Below are positions 1 to 9,777 of a stretch of DNA of 64,000 nt, piece by piece. A model generated the notes under the pieces. The model worked only from the letters and a program-made list of their open reading frames with translations, was not told the DNA's origin and did not search any database. Positions within the stretch are counted from its first letter, which is position 1; the number at the start of each line of letters is the position of its first letter. Position numbers and translations under genes: made by a program. The stretch lies in the NCBI GenBank assembly GCA_050298535.1, contig JBNKUI010000121.1, forward strand, positions 27,002-91,001, read 5' to 3'. Source of the stretch: JABDMH01 sp050298535. Its GTDB lineage: Bacteria > Bacteroidota > Bacteroidia > Chitinophagales > Saprospiraceae.

Positions 1-300
1 AACATTACGCGCATTTGTATAGGAAGTTCCATTGTCTAGCGTGACATACCGCATATCAGTAATCCGCAAATCGGAAGGACTAGAAGACTTGTTGACACGG
101 GATGTCATTTCTGCCATCGAATCCTCGAAAGAGAGATGTGATAACCCCGCCAAAGACAGGCCACCTAAGGCAGACTTTTTAAGGAAGTCTCTCCGGTTAT
201 CTCCAGGGATTCCTCTATCACTTTTCTCTTTACTTCTTAAATTTTCCAGGGTTTCCAACTGCTTATTTTCCTGCAGAAGGCTCTTCAAAATACTTTTCAT
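1..300 (-). CDS. Tat-exported enolase/mandelate racemase-like protein, 5' part only
   Basis: The N-terminal 100 codons of a gene that leaves the window at its left edge, read on the minus strand from an ATG at 300. Residues about 36-56 form a twin-arginine (Tat) signal: RRDFLKKSALGG followed by a hydrophobic stretch, so the protein should be exported folded to the periplasm. The mature start, with SSPSDLRITDMRY, resembles Bacteroidota mandelate racemase/muconate lactonizing enzymes, whose first strand begins with a similar ITDxR segment; this is from memory and rests on few residues. A Lys/Leu/Glu-rich stretch precedes the Tat motif, which is common in this family. The catalytic part lies outside the window, so substrate and active-site residues cannot be judged. 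Confidence 0.55.
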   Translation of the reverse strand, partial: MKSILKSLLQENKQLETLENLRSKEKSDRGIPGDNRRDFLKKSALGGLSLAGLSHLSFEDSMAEMTSRVNKSSSPSDLRITDMRYVTLDNGTSYTNARNV

Positions 301-468
301 TGCAATCTGTTTTGTGATATGATCCTTATAAGTTACGGTTCTTTGTTTTCATACCACAGAAGAGATGCAGATCTTTTATTGCCTGGAATAAAAGCAGGGT
401 ATTTTGAAAAATACTTTCTAATAAGATATCTCAGTAAAATGATGACAGACCTAATTTCGGGACCTTCT

Positions 469-1677
469 CTAACGGGTCATTTCAATCGATAAATGGGAAA
501 AATTTTCGATCGCTTCATAGAGTTGAAATCCCATACCCTGTGCCAATTGTTGAGGAGAGGTCATACTGTGGGTGAGAAAAATAGACACAGACTTTCGCAC
601 AGGGTCTGCGGACCACCATCCTCCATATGCACCGGGCCAACCTACCGAGCCTACTGACCCAGCACAAGGCAAGGCGCTTACCGTGTTTTCTTTCATAACC
701 CTTGCCACCCCTAGTCCAAATCCAAAACCTTCCGTAAAAATCCGAGCTCCCATTAGTGATGAATTTTCTCGTTGGTAAGCCGTCAATTGATTTGATGTCA
801 TATGATGTAACACTTCTGGATTTAGGAGCTGTATTCCATTGGATGCTCCATTTTCCACAAAAACCCGGGCAAATTTCAAATAATCTCCCCCGGTGGACCA
901 AAGTCCCTGACCTCCTGATTCATACTCAAGATGGGCTGGACGTTTTTTGAGAGCCATGTTAAGAGGTACTGTTTCAAGCTCCACCAGATTACCGGATTGA
1001 TCATATCCAATATTTGCAGCACATCTATTTCTTTTTTCCTCAGGGACGGTAAAAAAAGTATCCAACATTCCCAGGGGTTCTAATATTCTATCCTTCATAA
1101 TATCACCCAGCGATCTACCTTCAATTTTCGAAAGTAGAACACCCAGTAAATCCGTGGATCGTCCGTAATTGAATAATACTCCCGGTTGACCTATTAACGG
1201 CAAGCTCGCTAATCCTTCAACCCATTCCTCAAGGGATAAATTCGTATCAATATCACCCCCCAGGGCCTTTCGATATTCTTTTCTCAAGCTATCATGCAGA
1301 AATTCACTGTATGTAAAACCTGCACGATGTGTCAGTAGATCATGTATTGTAATCACCTTGCGGGTAACTTCAAATTCACCCGTCTCTTCATTCCAGACAC
1401 GCATGTTTTCAAACTGCGAGAACCACTTTGTAATAGGATCATTTAAGTAAAATTTCCCCTCCTGATATAGGATCAAAGCAAGTAAAGAGGTGATAGGTTT
1501 CGTCATGGAAGAAATCCTGAAAATGGTGTCATTCATCACAGGTTCTTTGGCACCAAGATTCCTATAGCCATAACTTTCCTGAAATAATAAGTGGCCATCT
1601 TTCCAAATCAGACAATTAATGCCAGCCAGTCTTTTATCTTCAATGAATGACTTCAGCATAGTTTTATTGATTCGCAA
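469..1677 (-). CDS. Serine hydrolase, class C beta-lactamase/esterase family
   Basis: A 402-residue beta-lactamase-fold serine hydrolase. The nucleophile motif SxxK is S57-M-T-K60 in RISSMTKPIT, the second motif is Y171-G-R, and a W/G-rich third-motif region (GWPGAYGG, about 346-353) matches EstB-like esterases better than true AmpC enzymes, which carry YxN and KTG. It is therefore more likely an esterase, transesterase or D-aminopeptidase than an antibiotic-resistance enzyme. No signal peptide is visible, so a cytoplasmic location is likely. The longest frame starts at TTG 1677; ATG at 1659 (MLKSFIEDKR) is a reasonable alternative. It stands alone, 67 bases downstream of the GH3-like gene. 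Confidence 0.85.
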   Translation of the reverse strand: MRINKTMLKSFIEDKRLAGINCLIWKDGHLLFQESYGYRNLGAKEPVMNDTIFRISSMTKPITSLLALILYQEGKFYLNDPITKWFSQFENMRVWNEETGEFEVTRKVITIHDLLTHRAGFTYSEFLHDSLRKEYRKALGGDIDTNLSLEEWVEGLASLPLIGQPGVLFNYGRSTDLLGVLLSKIEGRSLGDIMKDRILEPLGMLDTFFTVPEEKRNRCAANIGYDQSGNLVELETVPLNMALKKRPAHLEYESGGQGLWSTGGDYLKFARVFVENGASNGIQLLNPEVLHHMTSNQLTAYQRENSSLMGARIFTEGFGFGLGVARVMKENTVSALPCAGSVGSVGWPGAYGGWWSADPVRKSVSIFLTHSMTSPQQLAQGMGFQLYEAIENFSHLSIEMTR

Positions 1678-1744
1678 GTAATTTAACTGGAGAAACGGAA
1701 AAAAGAAATTTAGGATGCCTAAACCACATCTGATTGTCTCGTTG

Positions 1745-3274
1745 TTAGCTTACATGTTCCTCAACATACTTTATCCATGACTCAGCAGCTTCACCCCGTA
1801 TGACTCTGGGTATTTTGCTTTGGCCAGCACTGTCCTGTCGCTGCTTCACCCAATCATAAAAGATTTCGAGGGGTACAATTTTCAGGTCCATATGAAGGGC
1901 CGTTTTTCGCTCAGATTGATAATCATCATTTAGGACTCCGAGTTGCTCATCCAGATATTCTTTAAGGACTTGCTGACCTATCGGCTTATCTACTCCCACA
2001 TACCATTGGTGTGTGTAGTGTTGACCTTCCGTAAGGGGCACAATCGTAAACTCCACAATATTCACATCCAGTGCCTGCTCTGTCCGGGCAATGGCTGCAA
2101 TCATGTTGTCACCTGTCAGGTGCTCGGTACACAAATTGAGGTAGTATTTTGTACGTCCCGAAATAATGATGCGCCCACGCGACACATCTGTAAATCGCAC
2201 TGTATCACCCAGCAAGTATCGCCAGGCACCTGCACAGGTACTGATCACCACTGCATAGTCAACTCCTTCGTTGACCTGATCTACTGTCAATGCCTGAGGT
2301 GATCCAATCAAATCACCGTTCTCGTCAAACAGTGTCTCTTCGAAGGGTAGGAATTCAAAAAATATCCCATTATTCAGGATCAATTGAAGATCCGTATAAT
2401 GGGGATCATTTTGATAGGCTATCATACCTTCTGAGGCAAGATAGGTGTTGATATATTTCAGAGGATGCCCTACCAGTTCGTCCAATTTCTTTTTATAAGG
2501 TGTAATATCTACTCCACCAAAAATAAAAGCTGAGAGATTTGGCCATAATTCATTCAGATGAGTGATGTCATTTTTCTCTATAATTCTTTCCATGGTCATC
2601 TGCACCCAATGGGGTATGCCCACAATCAATCCTACATCCCAGTCCTTCGCATGCTGTGCAATCAATTCAGTACGATCATCAAAATCTTCGACCGTAGCAA
2701 TTTTATCTCCCGGCTTATAAAAGGCCTTGACCCAGAAAGGACGTTTTCTTGCATTAATGCCACTGAGATAGCCTTCATAATGACCGTCAATTTCATTAAG
2801 ATGACTGGTACCACCAATGCACAACCAGGCACGGGTAAATACAGCGGGTGAAATCTTAAATCTGGGCAGACTTTCAAAAAGTAGTCGAGCCGTGTAGCTC
2901 AGACTTTTAAACATCGCACGAGTAAGCGGAATGCGCTTGGATCTAGCATTAGAAGTCCCTGAACTCAAGGCAAAATATTTGGTCCTTCCCTTCCAGGTGA
3001 TATTTTTTTTACCCGCCAGGACGCGATGCCACCACGTATCAAATAGTCGATTGTAGTCATGATACGGTATTTCTCTTTGAAAGCTACCTACCATGTCCTC
3101 TTCCTTGAGTATCTGATCAAAATCATAGTAAATACCAAAAGCTGTCTTTGAGGCAGTCTTCAACAGTTTCTTCAGGACCTTCCGTTGCTGCACAATGGGA
3201 TCGCCCTTCACCCAATCATCCACTTTTTCCAGACTTAAAGACACGAGTCCTTTAGACTTCATTTTGTCACTCAT
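1745..3274 (-). CDS. GH3 auxin-responsive promoter family protein (acyl-adenylating enzyme)
   Basis: A 509-residue protein of the GH3 family, named after plant enzymes that adenylate a carboxylate and join it to an amino acid. Visible hallmarks are the phosphate-binding loop ALSSGTSNARSK (about 102-113), an ASEGM segment in the middle and YLLGDTVRFT, corresponding to the nucleotide-binding aspartate region of adenylate-forming enzymes. Length fits the family (about 500). Bacterial members are widespread in Bacteroidota, but their substrate is generally unknown; nothing nearby indicates one. No signal peptide or membrane segment. The gene appears monocistronic, with an AT-rich stretch upstream. 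Confidence 0.88.
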   Translation of the reverse strand: MSDKMKSKGLVSLSLEKVDDWVKGDPIVQQRKVLKKLLKTASKTAFGIYYDFDQILKEEDMVGSFQREIPYHDYNRLFDTWWHRVLAGKKNITWKGRTKYFALSSGTSNARSKRIPLTRAMFKSLSYTARLLFESLPRFKISPAVFTRAWLCIGGTSHLNEIDGHYEGYLSGINARKRPFWVKAFYKPGDKIATVEDFDDRTELIAQHAKDWDVGLIVGIPHWVQMTMERIIEKNDITHLNELWPNLSAFIFGGVDITPYKKKLDELVGHPLKYINTYLASEGMIAYQNDPHYTDLQLILNNGIFFEFLPFEETLFDENGDLIGSPQALTVDQVNEGVDYAVVISTCAGAWRYLLGDTVRFTDVSRGRIIISGRTKYYLNLCTEHLTGDNMIAAIARTEQALDVNIVEFTIVPLTEGQHYTHQWYVGVDKPIGQQVLKEYLDEQLGVLNDDYQSERKTALHMDLKIVPLEIFYDWVKQRQDSAGQSKIPRVIRGEAAESWIKYVEEHVS

Positions 3275-3602
3275 TTATAATCCTCAAAATATTACAATCC
3301 TACGCAGGTGTTCAAGGAGTGAAAGGCATTTTACCCTCTCTGCATAAAAGATTTGAGATTTCTTAAACCAAACTTCACAGTTTCTTCATTGAGACTACTT
3401 GTTGTTTCAAATGTTTTTATACCAAAAAAAATTCCTGGGAAACTATTGAATACCCAGATTCATCCCAACGAAGCAGTTATAGCATAAAGGCGAGCTCCAT
3501 GCAATGTGCTCAACGAAATAGACGCAAGGAGAACGGTTGAAATTCTTAGAATCAATTTATTTCAACCGCTCAATCAGCACCGGTTGGGTTTTCTACCGTC
3601 TC
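3275..3602. other. Non-coding gap with a hairpin
   Basis: 328 bases between the start of the GH3 gene and the end of the metal-efflux operon. No convincing reading frame. It should hold the GH3 promoter; its only clear structure is the inverted repeat at 3534-3568, annotated separately. Confidence 0.6.
3534..3568 (-). terminator. Hairpin downstream of the czc operon
   Basis: Perfect 10-bp inverted repeat CGGTTGAAAT / ATTTCAACCG with a 15-base loop, 35 bases after the adaptor stop codon in the direction of transcription. No long T tract follows, so it may be a weak terminator or an RNA-stabilising stem. Confidence 0.45.
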
Positions 3603-4781
3603 CTAATGATGGTGTCCTGCTCCCTCTTCTCCCTTTTTAGATTGTGCCATTACAAAAAAAGCGCCTTCCGTCACAACAGCCACATCATCCTCGATAGGGT
3701 CTATCGGAAAGATCTCGACATATCCAAGATCAGTAATCCCGACGTCCACCTGCACTTTATTAAAATGTACATGCTGATCATCAGCACCTGCCTGTGTGAA
3801 TATATAATGCAAACCTCTATCTGTGGTCACCGCACCAGCTGGTAGAGTATTGACCTTAATTTCCCGCTCCACTACCCTTGCTTCTACAAACTCTCCTGCA
3901 GACAAATGTTCATGATCGGTCATTATTTCTGCATGCACATCATAACTATTACTTTCTTCGTCTACTATAGAATTGATCCACCAAATTTTCGCCTGTAAAA
4001 TCTCATCAGGTCTTGCCTGAACATAAAAATCCAGGACCTGATCCCTCTGCAGAGCAGCAACATCAGATCCAAATGCTCTTAAATGCAGGTGCAAATGATG
4101 CGTATTGATGATTTCTGCAAGCTCCATATTGGCATCAACAAACTGACCCTTGCTCACCAGTAGATGCTGGACTACACCTGCAGACGGTGCTACAATCTGA
4201 AATGTAGATTTAAAATCTTCTGCATTATCATCCATTCGAATACCCACGGAGGTAAGCTTACTTTGCAATGCTTTTACCGTAGCTTGGGATCGACTTAATT
4301 TTTGAACGGCATCCTGATAGGTTTTATCTGACCCTAATTTCCTCTCTGATATTTCTTTTTGACGAGTTACTTCTTTCTCCAGATAGCTCATTGTTGCCCT
4401 TTCACTAATCAAATCCTGCTGCCAATCTATAACTTCAAGATTGCGAATGGTAAAAAGGGTCTGACCGGCACGAACCTGTTCGCCTGCTATTACATGTACG
4501 GCTGTGACCTGTCCTTGCAATTGACTACTGGCAACTGATTTTCCAGTGGGAGGCAGCTCTACCCTGCCCGTCAATTGTACAGTAGACTTGATCGATCGAA
4601 GGGTAATGGTATCAAACTTTAGACCGACATTTTCAATCTGAGTTGGAGTTAATTCCACCTGTTCACCCATCTCCACATGGTCATGATCATCCGTCTCCGC
4701 CATTTCATTCTGAGACGATTGATTGCTACATGCGTTTAATGCGAATAGCAAAAAAGGTATTATATATTTTAGTGATTTCAT
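3603..4781 (-). CDS. RND heavy-metal efflux adaptor lipoprotein, CzcB/CusB-like
   Basis: A 392-residue periplasmic adaptor (membrane fusion protein). A lipoprotein signal precedes Cys18 (LLFALNACSNQ). The mature N-terminus is rich in Asp and His (ETDDHDHVEMG) and the extreme C-terminus ends GAGHHH, both suited to metal binding. The middle shows the barrel-sandwich halves around a coiled-coil hairpin (about 115-175), then beta-barrel and membrane-proximal parts. It should bridge the inner-membrane pump and the outer-membrane channel. Its start is only 6 bases behind the CzcA-like stop codon, so the two are surely co-transcribed. Likely substrate is a divalent or monovalent metal such as Zn, Co, Cd, Cu or Ag; the sequence does not settle which. 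Confidence 0.9.
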   Translation of the reverse strand: MKSLKYIIPFLLFALNACSNQSSQNEMAETDDHDHVEMGEQVELTPTQIENVGLKFDTITLRSIKSTVQLTGRVELPPTGKSVASSQLQGQVTAVHVIAGEQVRAGQTLFTIRNLEVIDWQQDLISERATMSYLEKEVTRQKEISERKLGSDKTYQDAVQKLSRSQATVKALQSKLTSVGIRMDDNAEDFKSTFQIVAPSAGVVQHLLVSKGQFVDANMELAEIINTHHLHLHLRAFGSDVAALQRDQVLDFYVQARPDEILQAKIWWINSIVDEESNSYDVHAEIMTDHEHLSAGEFVEARVVEREIKVNTLPAGAVTTDRGLHYIFTQAGADDQHVHFNKVQVDVGITDLGYVEIFPIDPIEDDVAVVTEGAFFVMAQSKKGEEGAGHHH

Positions 4782-4787
4782 TATTTA

Positions 4788-7700
4788 TCAATTTACAAAA
4801 TGAATAACATCATTAAATTTCATAAAACGCTCTTTGAGCAGATCGATTCGCTCACCTTTCAGGTCCAGATAAGACTTATAGGCGAGCATTACCTCGCTAT
4901 ACGACACCTCACCCTGTCCAAATAAATATCTGAGATCCTCCAACAGCAAAACTTGCTTGGATATTAAATCTTCCAGATCATCTAATCGCTGCTCCGTGTT
5001 GACCCGCTGATTTTGCTGTACATCAAAGTATCGCTGTAAATAGGATTGATGCCATGACTGTCTTTCCTCGAGAGATCTAGATTGCAAATGAAATGCTTCC
5101 TTTTCACGGTCACTGAAATTGTGTCCAATCTGCATTTGCAGTCCTGCCTGCAGGCCAAAAAACAAAAAATTACCATCTACACTTTGCAGTTGTAAACCTG
5201 TAAATAATTGTGGTTTCGCCTGATTTAAATTAATTTGATGCTGAGCATTCAATTGATTTAATTGCACCTTATAATATTCCAGGGAAGGATGACGATCCAG
5301 CGATATATTGGTAGGTTGCCAATCAATTTCCTCCAGCGGATCCACTACGATAATTTCATTTGAATTTAACCAGGACTTGATCCAATCATTCTGAATGCGC
5401 ACTTCTCTTTCCAGTCGGCTCATAGTGGCAACTGCGTGATCCAATTCAAGTTGAATCTGCTTTTGAGCAATCGCTGGATCCGCACCCAGGCGCACCCGTT
5501 CTTCGACCAGAGAGGCAAATTCAGTAAGCATATCAATCCTTTCTTCGCCAAGTTGAAACAATGACGTACTATAGGCTGCTTCGAGGTAGGAAGACACCAG
5601 GTCATGCATTAACTGCAAACTATCTTTTTCGAATTGATTTCTCACAGCATCGGCATTTGCCGCATATTGTTGACCATACGATGCCTTTAATCCAGCTGAT
5701 TTCCATGCCTTTTGAAAATTCAGTGAATGAACTCCTTCCCGCCCGAATTGAAATTCTTCGGTACTAAGTGACCATTGTACTGGATTTGGTATGACAGGTG
5801 CCTGCTGTTTTACACTGAAGGCATTCTTCTGTAAATCTAAAGCCCGTGTCAAACCATTTTCCTGCTGCTGAAATTGAAGTAGGGCATCCTGCAGACTGGT
5901 TGTATTTTGTCCAGATAGATTAACAGCAAAAACCAGGATAAGGCTCACTGTTAAAAGCCTGTATTTTGGAAGTGCCGAGCCCCGTTTCTCAAAAAGAAAA
6001 TATAAAATCGGTAAAATAATCATGGTCAAAAAGGTGGCTGTAATTAACCCTCCTATGACAACAGTAGCCAAAGGTTGTTGTACTTCAGCCCCTGCAGATC
6101 TACTTAGAGCCATGGGTAGAAAGCCCAGTGAAGCAACGGCAGCCGTCATGACCACAGGCCGTAGCCGGGTCTTCGTGCCCTGGCGTATTCGTTCCATCAC
6201 ATCGTGCATTCCTTCCTTTTTCAATTGATTAAAATGTGCAATGAGCACAATCCCATTTAAAACGGCTACTCCAAACAATGCGATAAAACCAACTCCTGCC
6301 GAAATACTAAATGGCATACCTCTCATATATAAAGCCCAAATACCTCCTATTGCAGAAAGGGGAATAGCCGTGAAAATTAATAATGCATATTTTACCTTGC
6401 CAAAAGTCAAAAACAATAAAACAAATATTAATAACAGGGATATTGGTACGACTATCATGAGTCGATTCCTTGCACGTTCCAGGTTTTCAAACTGTCCCCC
6501 ATATCGTACATGATATCCTGCAGGTAAATTCAACCGTTCTTCAAAAGAAGTTCGAATATCTCGTATCAGTGAGGCAATATCTCGATTCCTTGCATTGACT
6601 CCGATGGTAATTCTTCGCTTCGTATCATCGCGTGATATCTGGGTAGGACCTTCTTCAAATTTAATATTAGCCAGCTCGGCCATGGGTACAAAGCCTCCCC
6701 CTGGCAAATCAACATGCAGATCCCTGAGACTTTCAATAGTCTGTCTTTCTCCATCTCTCAACCGAATCACGATATCAAAACGTCGCTCGCCTTCATAAAA
6801 CGTTCCTGCCTTTCTTCCTGCAAAGGATGCTTTTACAATATTATTCAAATGTGCTATGCTTACTCCATATTTAGCCATCTTGGCCCGATCAAAATCAACC
6901 ACCATTTGCTGTAGTCCGGCGGTGGGTTCTACCTGTATATCACCTACGCCTTCGATACCATTTAAAATCGCTTCTGCGTCATGGGCCTTTTGTACCAGCA
7001 ACCCCAGATCTTCGCCATAAATCTTTATTGCAATATCCTGTCGGATACCGGTCATTAATTCGTTGAATCGCATCTGAATCGGTTGGGTGAATTCATACAT
7101 TACTCCTGGAAATTCATTGAGTTTTTCCTCCATTTTCTCAAACATAGATTCCCTGTCCTGAGCAGAAGTCCATTCTGATTTTGGCTTCATAATCACATAA
7201 ATATCACCAGCCTCCAGGGGCATAATATCCGTGGGAATCTCGGCAGTTCCAATTTTCGTAACCACCTTCTCTACTTCCGGAAAATTACTGGTTAAAATTT
7301 CCTGTAACTCTGCCGAAACTTCCACCCCCTTCTTAATGGAACTACCTGAAGGTAAAATCTGATGCAGAGCAAAGTCTCCCTCTTCTAGGGTGGGAATAAA
7401 CTCACTACCCATATTAGTAAGCACCCAAATACTAAATGCAAAAAGTAAAAAAATCAGTATCAGAATCAAATGCTTCACTTTAAAACAGAACTCCCGAACG
7501 GGAGTATATAATCTATAAAGGAAATCCATTATCTTATTTGAGAAACTATCCTCGGGTACACGGGCATTTTTGAGAAATAATGCAGACATCATTGGGACAT
7601 AGGTTAATGATAAAATCAATGCACCAAGAATGGCAAAACTGACCGTCTGCGCCATCGGAATAAACATTTTTCCCTCTACACCCTCAAGAAAGAATATCGG

Positions 7701-9077
7701 TAAATAAACGATCAGAATAATTATCTCTCCAAATGCTGCAGATTTTCTAATCTTGGAAGCTGAATGAAACACCTCATTCTCCCGTTCAGCAGCCGTCATA
7801 TTCTTTTTGGAAATATGGCCCAGATGATGAAGTATGGCCTCAACAATAATGACGGCTCCGTCAACAATGAGTCCAAAATCAAGAGCACCCAGGCTCATGA
7901 GATTGGCAGAAACACCAAAAACACGCATCATGGACACGGCAAAAAGCATACTGATTGGAATCACTGATGCCACGATCAATCCGGCCCGAAGATTTCCAAG
8001 GAGAAGCACCAAAATAAAAATCACAATCAATGCGCCTTCGATCAGGTTTTTCGCCACTGTGTGAGTCGTTCTATCAACCAACTTTGAGCGGTCCAGGTAC
8101 GGTTCCAGTACAATTCCCTCCGGCAGCGTGGTCTTTATTTCTTCAATGCGCTCTTTAACGGCATGTGTGATCTCCATGGAGTTTTCTCCCTTGAGCATCA
8201 TGACCTGGCCGGCCACCACCTCTCCCTTTCCATTCATGGTAACCGCTCCAAATCGTGGTGCATTGCCAATGGTTACTTCGGCTACGTGTCGTAATAAGAT
8301 GGGCATACCCTTGTCCGTGGCCACCACGATATGCTCAAGATCCTGTACCGTTTCGACAATTCCTTCTCCGCGAATGAAGAAGGTTTGGTCGGCTTTTTCA
8401 ATATACGATCCTCCAGAATTGGCATTATTTGCTTCTACGGCGGAAAAAACATCCCCAATCGAAATACCGAATGACTTTAGGTTACCCTGATTGATAGAAA
8501 TCTCATATTGCTTTACATATCCTCCGGAACTGTTCACTTCTACGACTCCAGGCACGCCGATGATCTGACGCTTGATAATCCAATCCTGGATTGTCCTCAG
8601 ATCAATGGCTGAGTATTGATCCTCGTATCCGTCTTCGGGATAGATGACATATTGATAGATTTCGCCGAGACCGGTCGAAATGGGTCCCATCTCGGGATCT
8701 CCATATTCAGGGGGTATTTGGCTTTTTGCCTTTATGAGTTTTTGACTAATCTGTTCTCTGCCCCAATAAATATTAACAGATTCTTTAAAAACAATAGTAA
8801 TGACCGATAGACCAAAGCGGGATATAGACCTCACCTGGACTACATCGGGAATATTTGCCATTTCCATCTCCAGAGGATAGGTCACGAGACGCTCAACTTC
8901 CTGAGCTGACAAATCAGGTGAAGACGTGATAATTTGCACCTGATTGTCTGTAATATCTGGTACCGCGTCAAGTGGAAGGTGCCGCAGGGAATCAACGCCC
9001 AGGCCCACCAGTAATAGCACCAAAAGTGCGATAATCAGCTTATTATGTATAGAATAATGTATAATACGATTAAACAT
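4788..9077 (-). CDS. CzcA/CusA-type RND metal pump fused to a TolC-like outer membrane domain
   Basis: A 1429-residue protein. Residues 1-1035 are a full heavy-metal RND (HME) pump with the usual two sets of membrane helices and two large periplasmic loops. The fourth-helix motif DFGLIVDGAVIIVEA gives D400, D406 and E413 with the spacing of the proton-relay residues of CzcA (D402, D408, E415). Residues about 1065-1429 are helical and resemble outer membrane efflux (OEP/TolC) proteins, with heptad-like runs around VEERVRLGADPA and LRYLFGQGEVSYSEV. Between them lies a second signal-like hydrophobic stretch (LLTVSLILVFAVNLSGQ). Such CzcA-TolC fusions of about 1440 residues occur in Bacteroidota, so this is probably natural rather than a sequencing error. 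It follows the His-rich gene and precedes the adaptor. Confidence 0.93.
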   Translation of the reverse strand: MFNRIIHYSIHNKLIIALLVLLLVGLGVDSLRHLPLDAVPDITDNQVQIITSSPDLSAQEVERLVTYPLEMEMANIPDVVQVRSISRFGLSVITIVFKESVNIYWGREQISQKLIKAKSQIPPEYGDPEMGPISTGLGEIYQYVIYPEDGYEDQYSAIDLRTIQDWIIKRQIIGVPGVVEVNSSGGYVKQYEISINQGNLKSFGISIGDVFSAVEANNANSGGSYIEKADQTFFIRGEGIVETVQDLEHIVVATDKGMPILLRHVAEVTIGNAPRFGAVTMNGKGEVVAGQVMMLKGENSMEITHAVKERIEEIKTTLPEGIVLEPYLDRSKLVDRTTHTVAKNLIEGALIVIFILVLLLGNLRAGLIVASVIPISMLFAVSMMRVFGVSANLMSLGALDFGLIVDGAVIIVEAILHHLGHISKKNMTAAERENEVFHSASKIRKSAAFGEIIILIVYLPIFFLEGVEGKMFIPMAQTVSFAILGALILSLTYVPMMSALFLKNARVPEDSFSNKIMDFLYRLYTPVREFCFKVKHLILILIFLLFAFSIWVLTNMGSEFIPTLEEGDFALHQILPSGSSIKKGVEVSAELQEILTSNFPEVEKVVTKIGTAEIPTDIMPLEAGDIYVIMKPKSEWTSAQDRESMFEKMEEKLNEFPGVMYEFTQPIQMRFNELMTGIRQDIAIKIYGEDLGLLVQKAHDAEAILNGIEGVGDIQVEPTAGLQQMVVDFDRAKMAKYGVSIAHLNNIVKASFAGRKAGTFYEGERRFDIVIRLRDGERQTIESLRDLHVDLPGGGFVPMAELANIKFEEGPTQISRDDTKRRITIGVNARNRDIASLIRDIRTSFEERLNLPAGYHVRYGGQFENLERARNRLMIVVPISLLLIFVLLFLTFGKVKYALLIFTAIPLSAIGGIWALYMRGMPFSISAGVGFIALFGVAVLNGIVLIAHFNQLKKEGMHDVMERIRQGTKTRLRPVVMTAAVASLGFLPMALSRSAGAEVQQPLATVVIGGLITATFLTMIILPILYFLFEKRGSALPKYRLLTVSLILVFAVNLSGQNTTSLQDALLQFQQQENGLTRALDLQKNAFSVKQQAPVIPNPVQWSLSTEEFQFGREGVHSLNFQKAWKSAGLKASYGQQYAANADAVRNQFEKDSLQLMHDLVSSYLEAAYSTSLFQLGEERIDMLTEFASLVEERVRLGADPAIAQKQIQLELDHAVATMSRLEREVRIQNDWIKSWLNSNEIIVVDPLEEIDWQPTNISLDRHPSLEYYKVQLNQLNAQHQINLNQAKPQLFTGLQLQSVDGNFLFFGLQAGLQMQIGHNFSDREKEAFHLQSRSLEERQSWHQSYLQRYFDVQQNQRVNTEQRLDDLEDLISKQVLLLEDLRYLFGQGEVSYSEVMLAYKSYLDLKGERIDLLKERFMKFNDVIHFVN

Positions 9078-9131
9078 CGATTATCCGATTTTAATGACCA
9101 AAAAAGAAAGAATTACTATAATCAGATTTGC

Positions 9132-9527
9132 CTAAACAATCGGAGGTCGATAGATACCAGACTGATAATCAAACTGATAAATATAATTTGGTAGGATTAC
9201 ATCTTCCCTTTGGTACTCCATAGAAGAAATGTCTGTCAAGAGCACAGATGAAGGAAAACTAAGAGACATGCCGGCATGTAAATGCTGCATTGGTAAGTCC
9301 TCGTGGTTGTGTTGATGGTCGTCTGTGTGTTGTGCTGGATCTACATAGTGCTCCACAATAAATTCCCAAACCGAAAATTTGTGATCTTTTGAATGCATTT
9401 CAGACTTATGGACGGCAATATGGTCCAGTGCATCCGGAATGTGTGCTAATTGAGAATAGTCCATATTGGGGAAGAAGCTTCCCAACAGCAGATAGCAGGC
9501 AAAAAATATGGACGTTATTTTTTTCAC
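9132..9527 (-). CDS. Small secreted His-rich protein of the metal-efflux operon
   Basis: A 131-residue protein with a signal peptide (MKKITSIFFACYLLLGSFF) and a His/Asp-rich middle (for example HTDDHQHNHEDLPMQHLH) likely to bind metal. The C-terminus ends in an aromatic, proline-containing stretch (YQSGIYRPPIV). It lies 54 bases upstream of the CzcA-like gene on the same strand and is probably the first gene of that operon. I do not recognise a named family; a periplasmic metal chaperone, sensor or buffer is a reasonable guess from composition and position only. Confidence 0.7.
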   Translation of the reverse strand: MKKITSIFFACYLLLGSFFPNMDYSQLAHIPDALDHIAVHKSEMHSKDHKFSVWEFIVEHYVDPAQHTDDHQHNHEDLPMQHLHAGMSLSFPSSVLLTDISSMEYQREDVILPNYIYQFDYQSGIYRPPIV

Positions 9528-9777
9528 TGAAATAAAGATACGTATTCCTGCCTTAACTTTTGTGATCTTAATCGCATAGGTGTTTGGAGATAAATCCTCA
9601 CCAGCTACAATAACGCTCTTTTTTCAAGGTTAGATATACGATGTCACAATGGTCCACTTTTTGTGTTCATCTCGTTTGGAAATCTTACGACACATTCTAC
9701 TGGTTATTTCCTGATTCTTTTTTTTGAAATCGAACCCCCTTAAAACTTTTATCAAGGATTTCAAAAACGCTGATTGA

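Noticed and set aside
469..1677. Antibiotic-resistance beta-lactamase
   Set aside because: It has YGR and no KTG motif and lacks a signal peptide, fitting esterase-like relatives better.
4788..9077. Possible frameshift or assembly join between czcA and tolC
   Set aside because: The frame is continuous through the linker and such fusions of this size are known in Bacteroidota.
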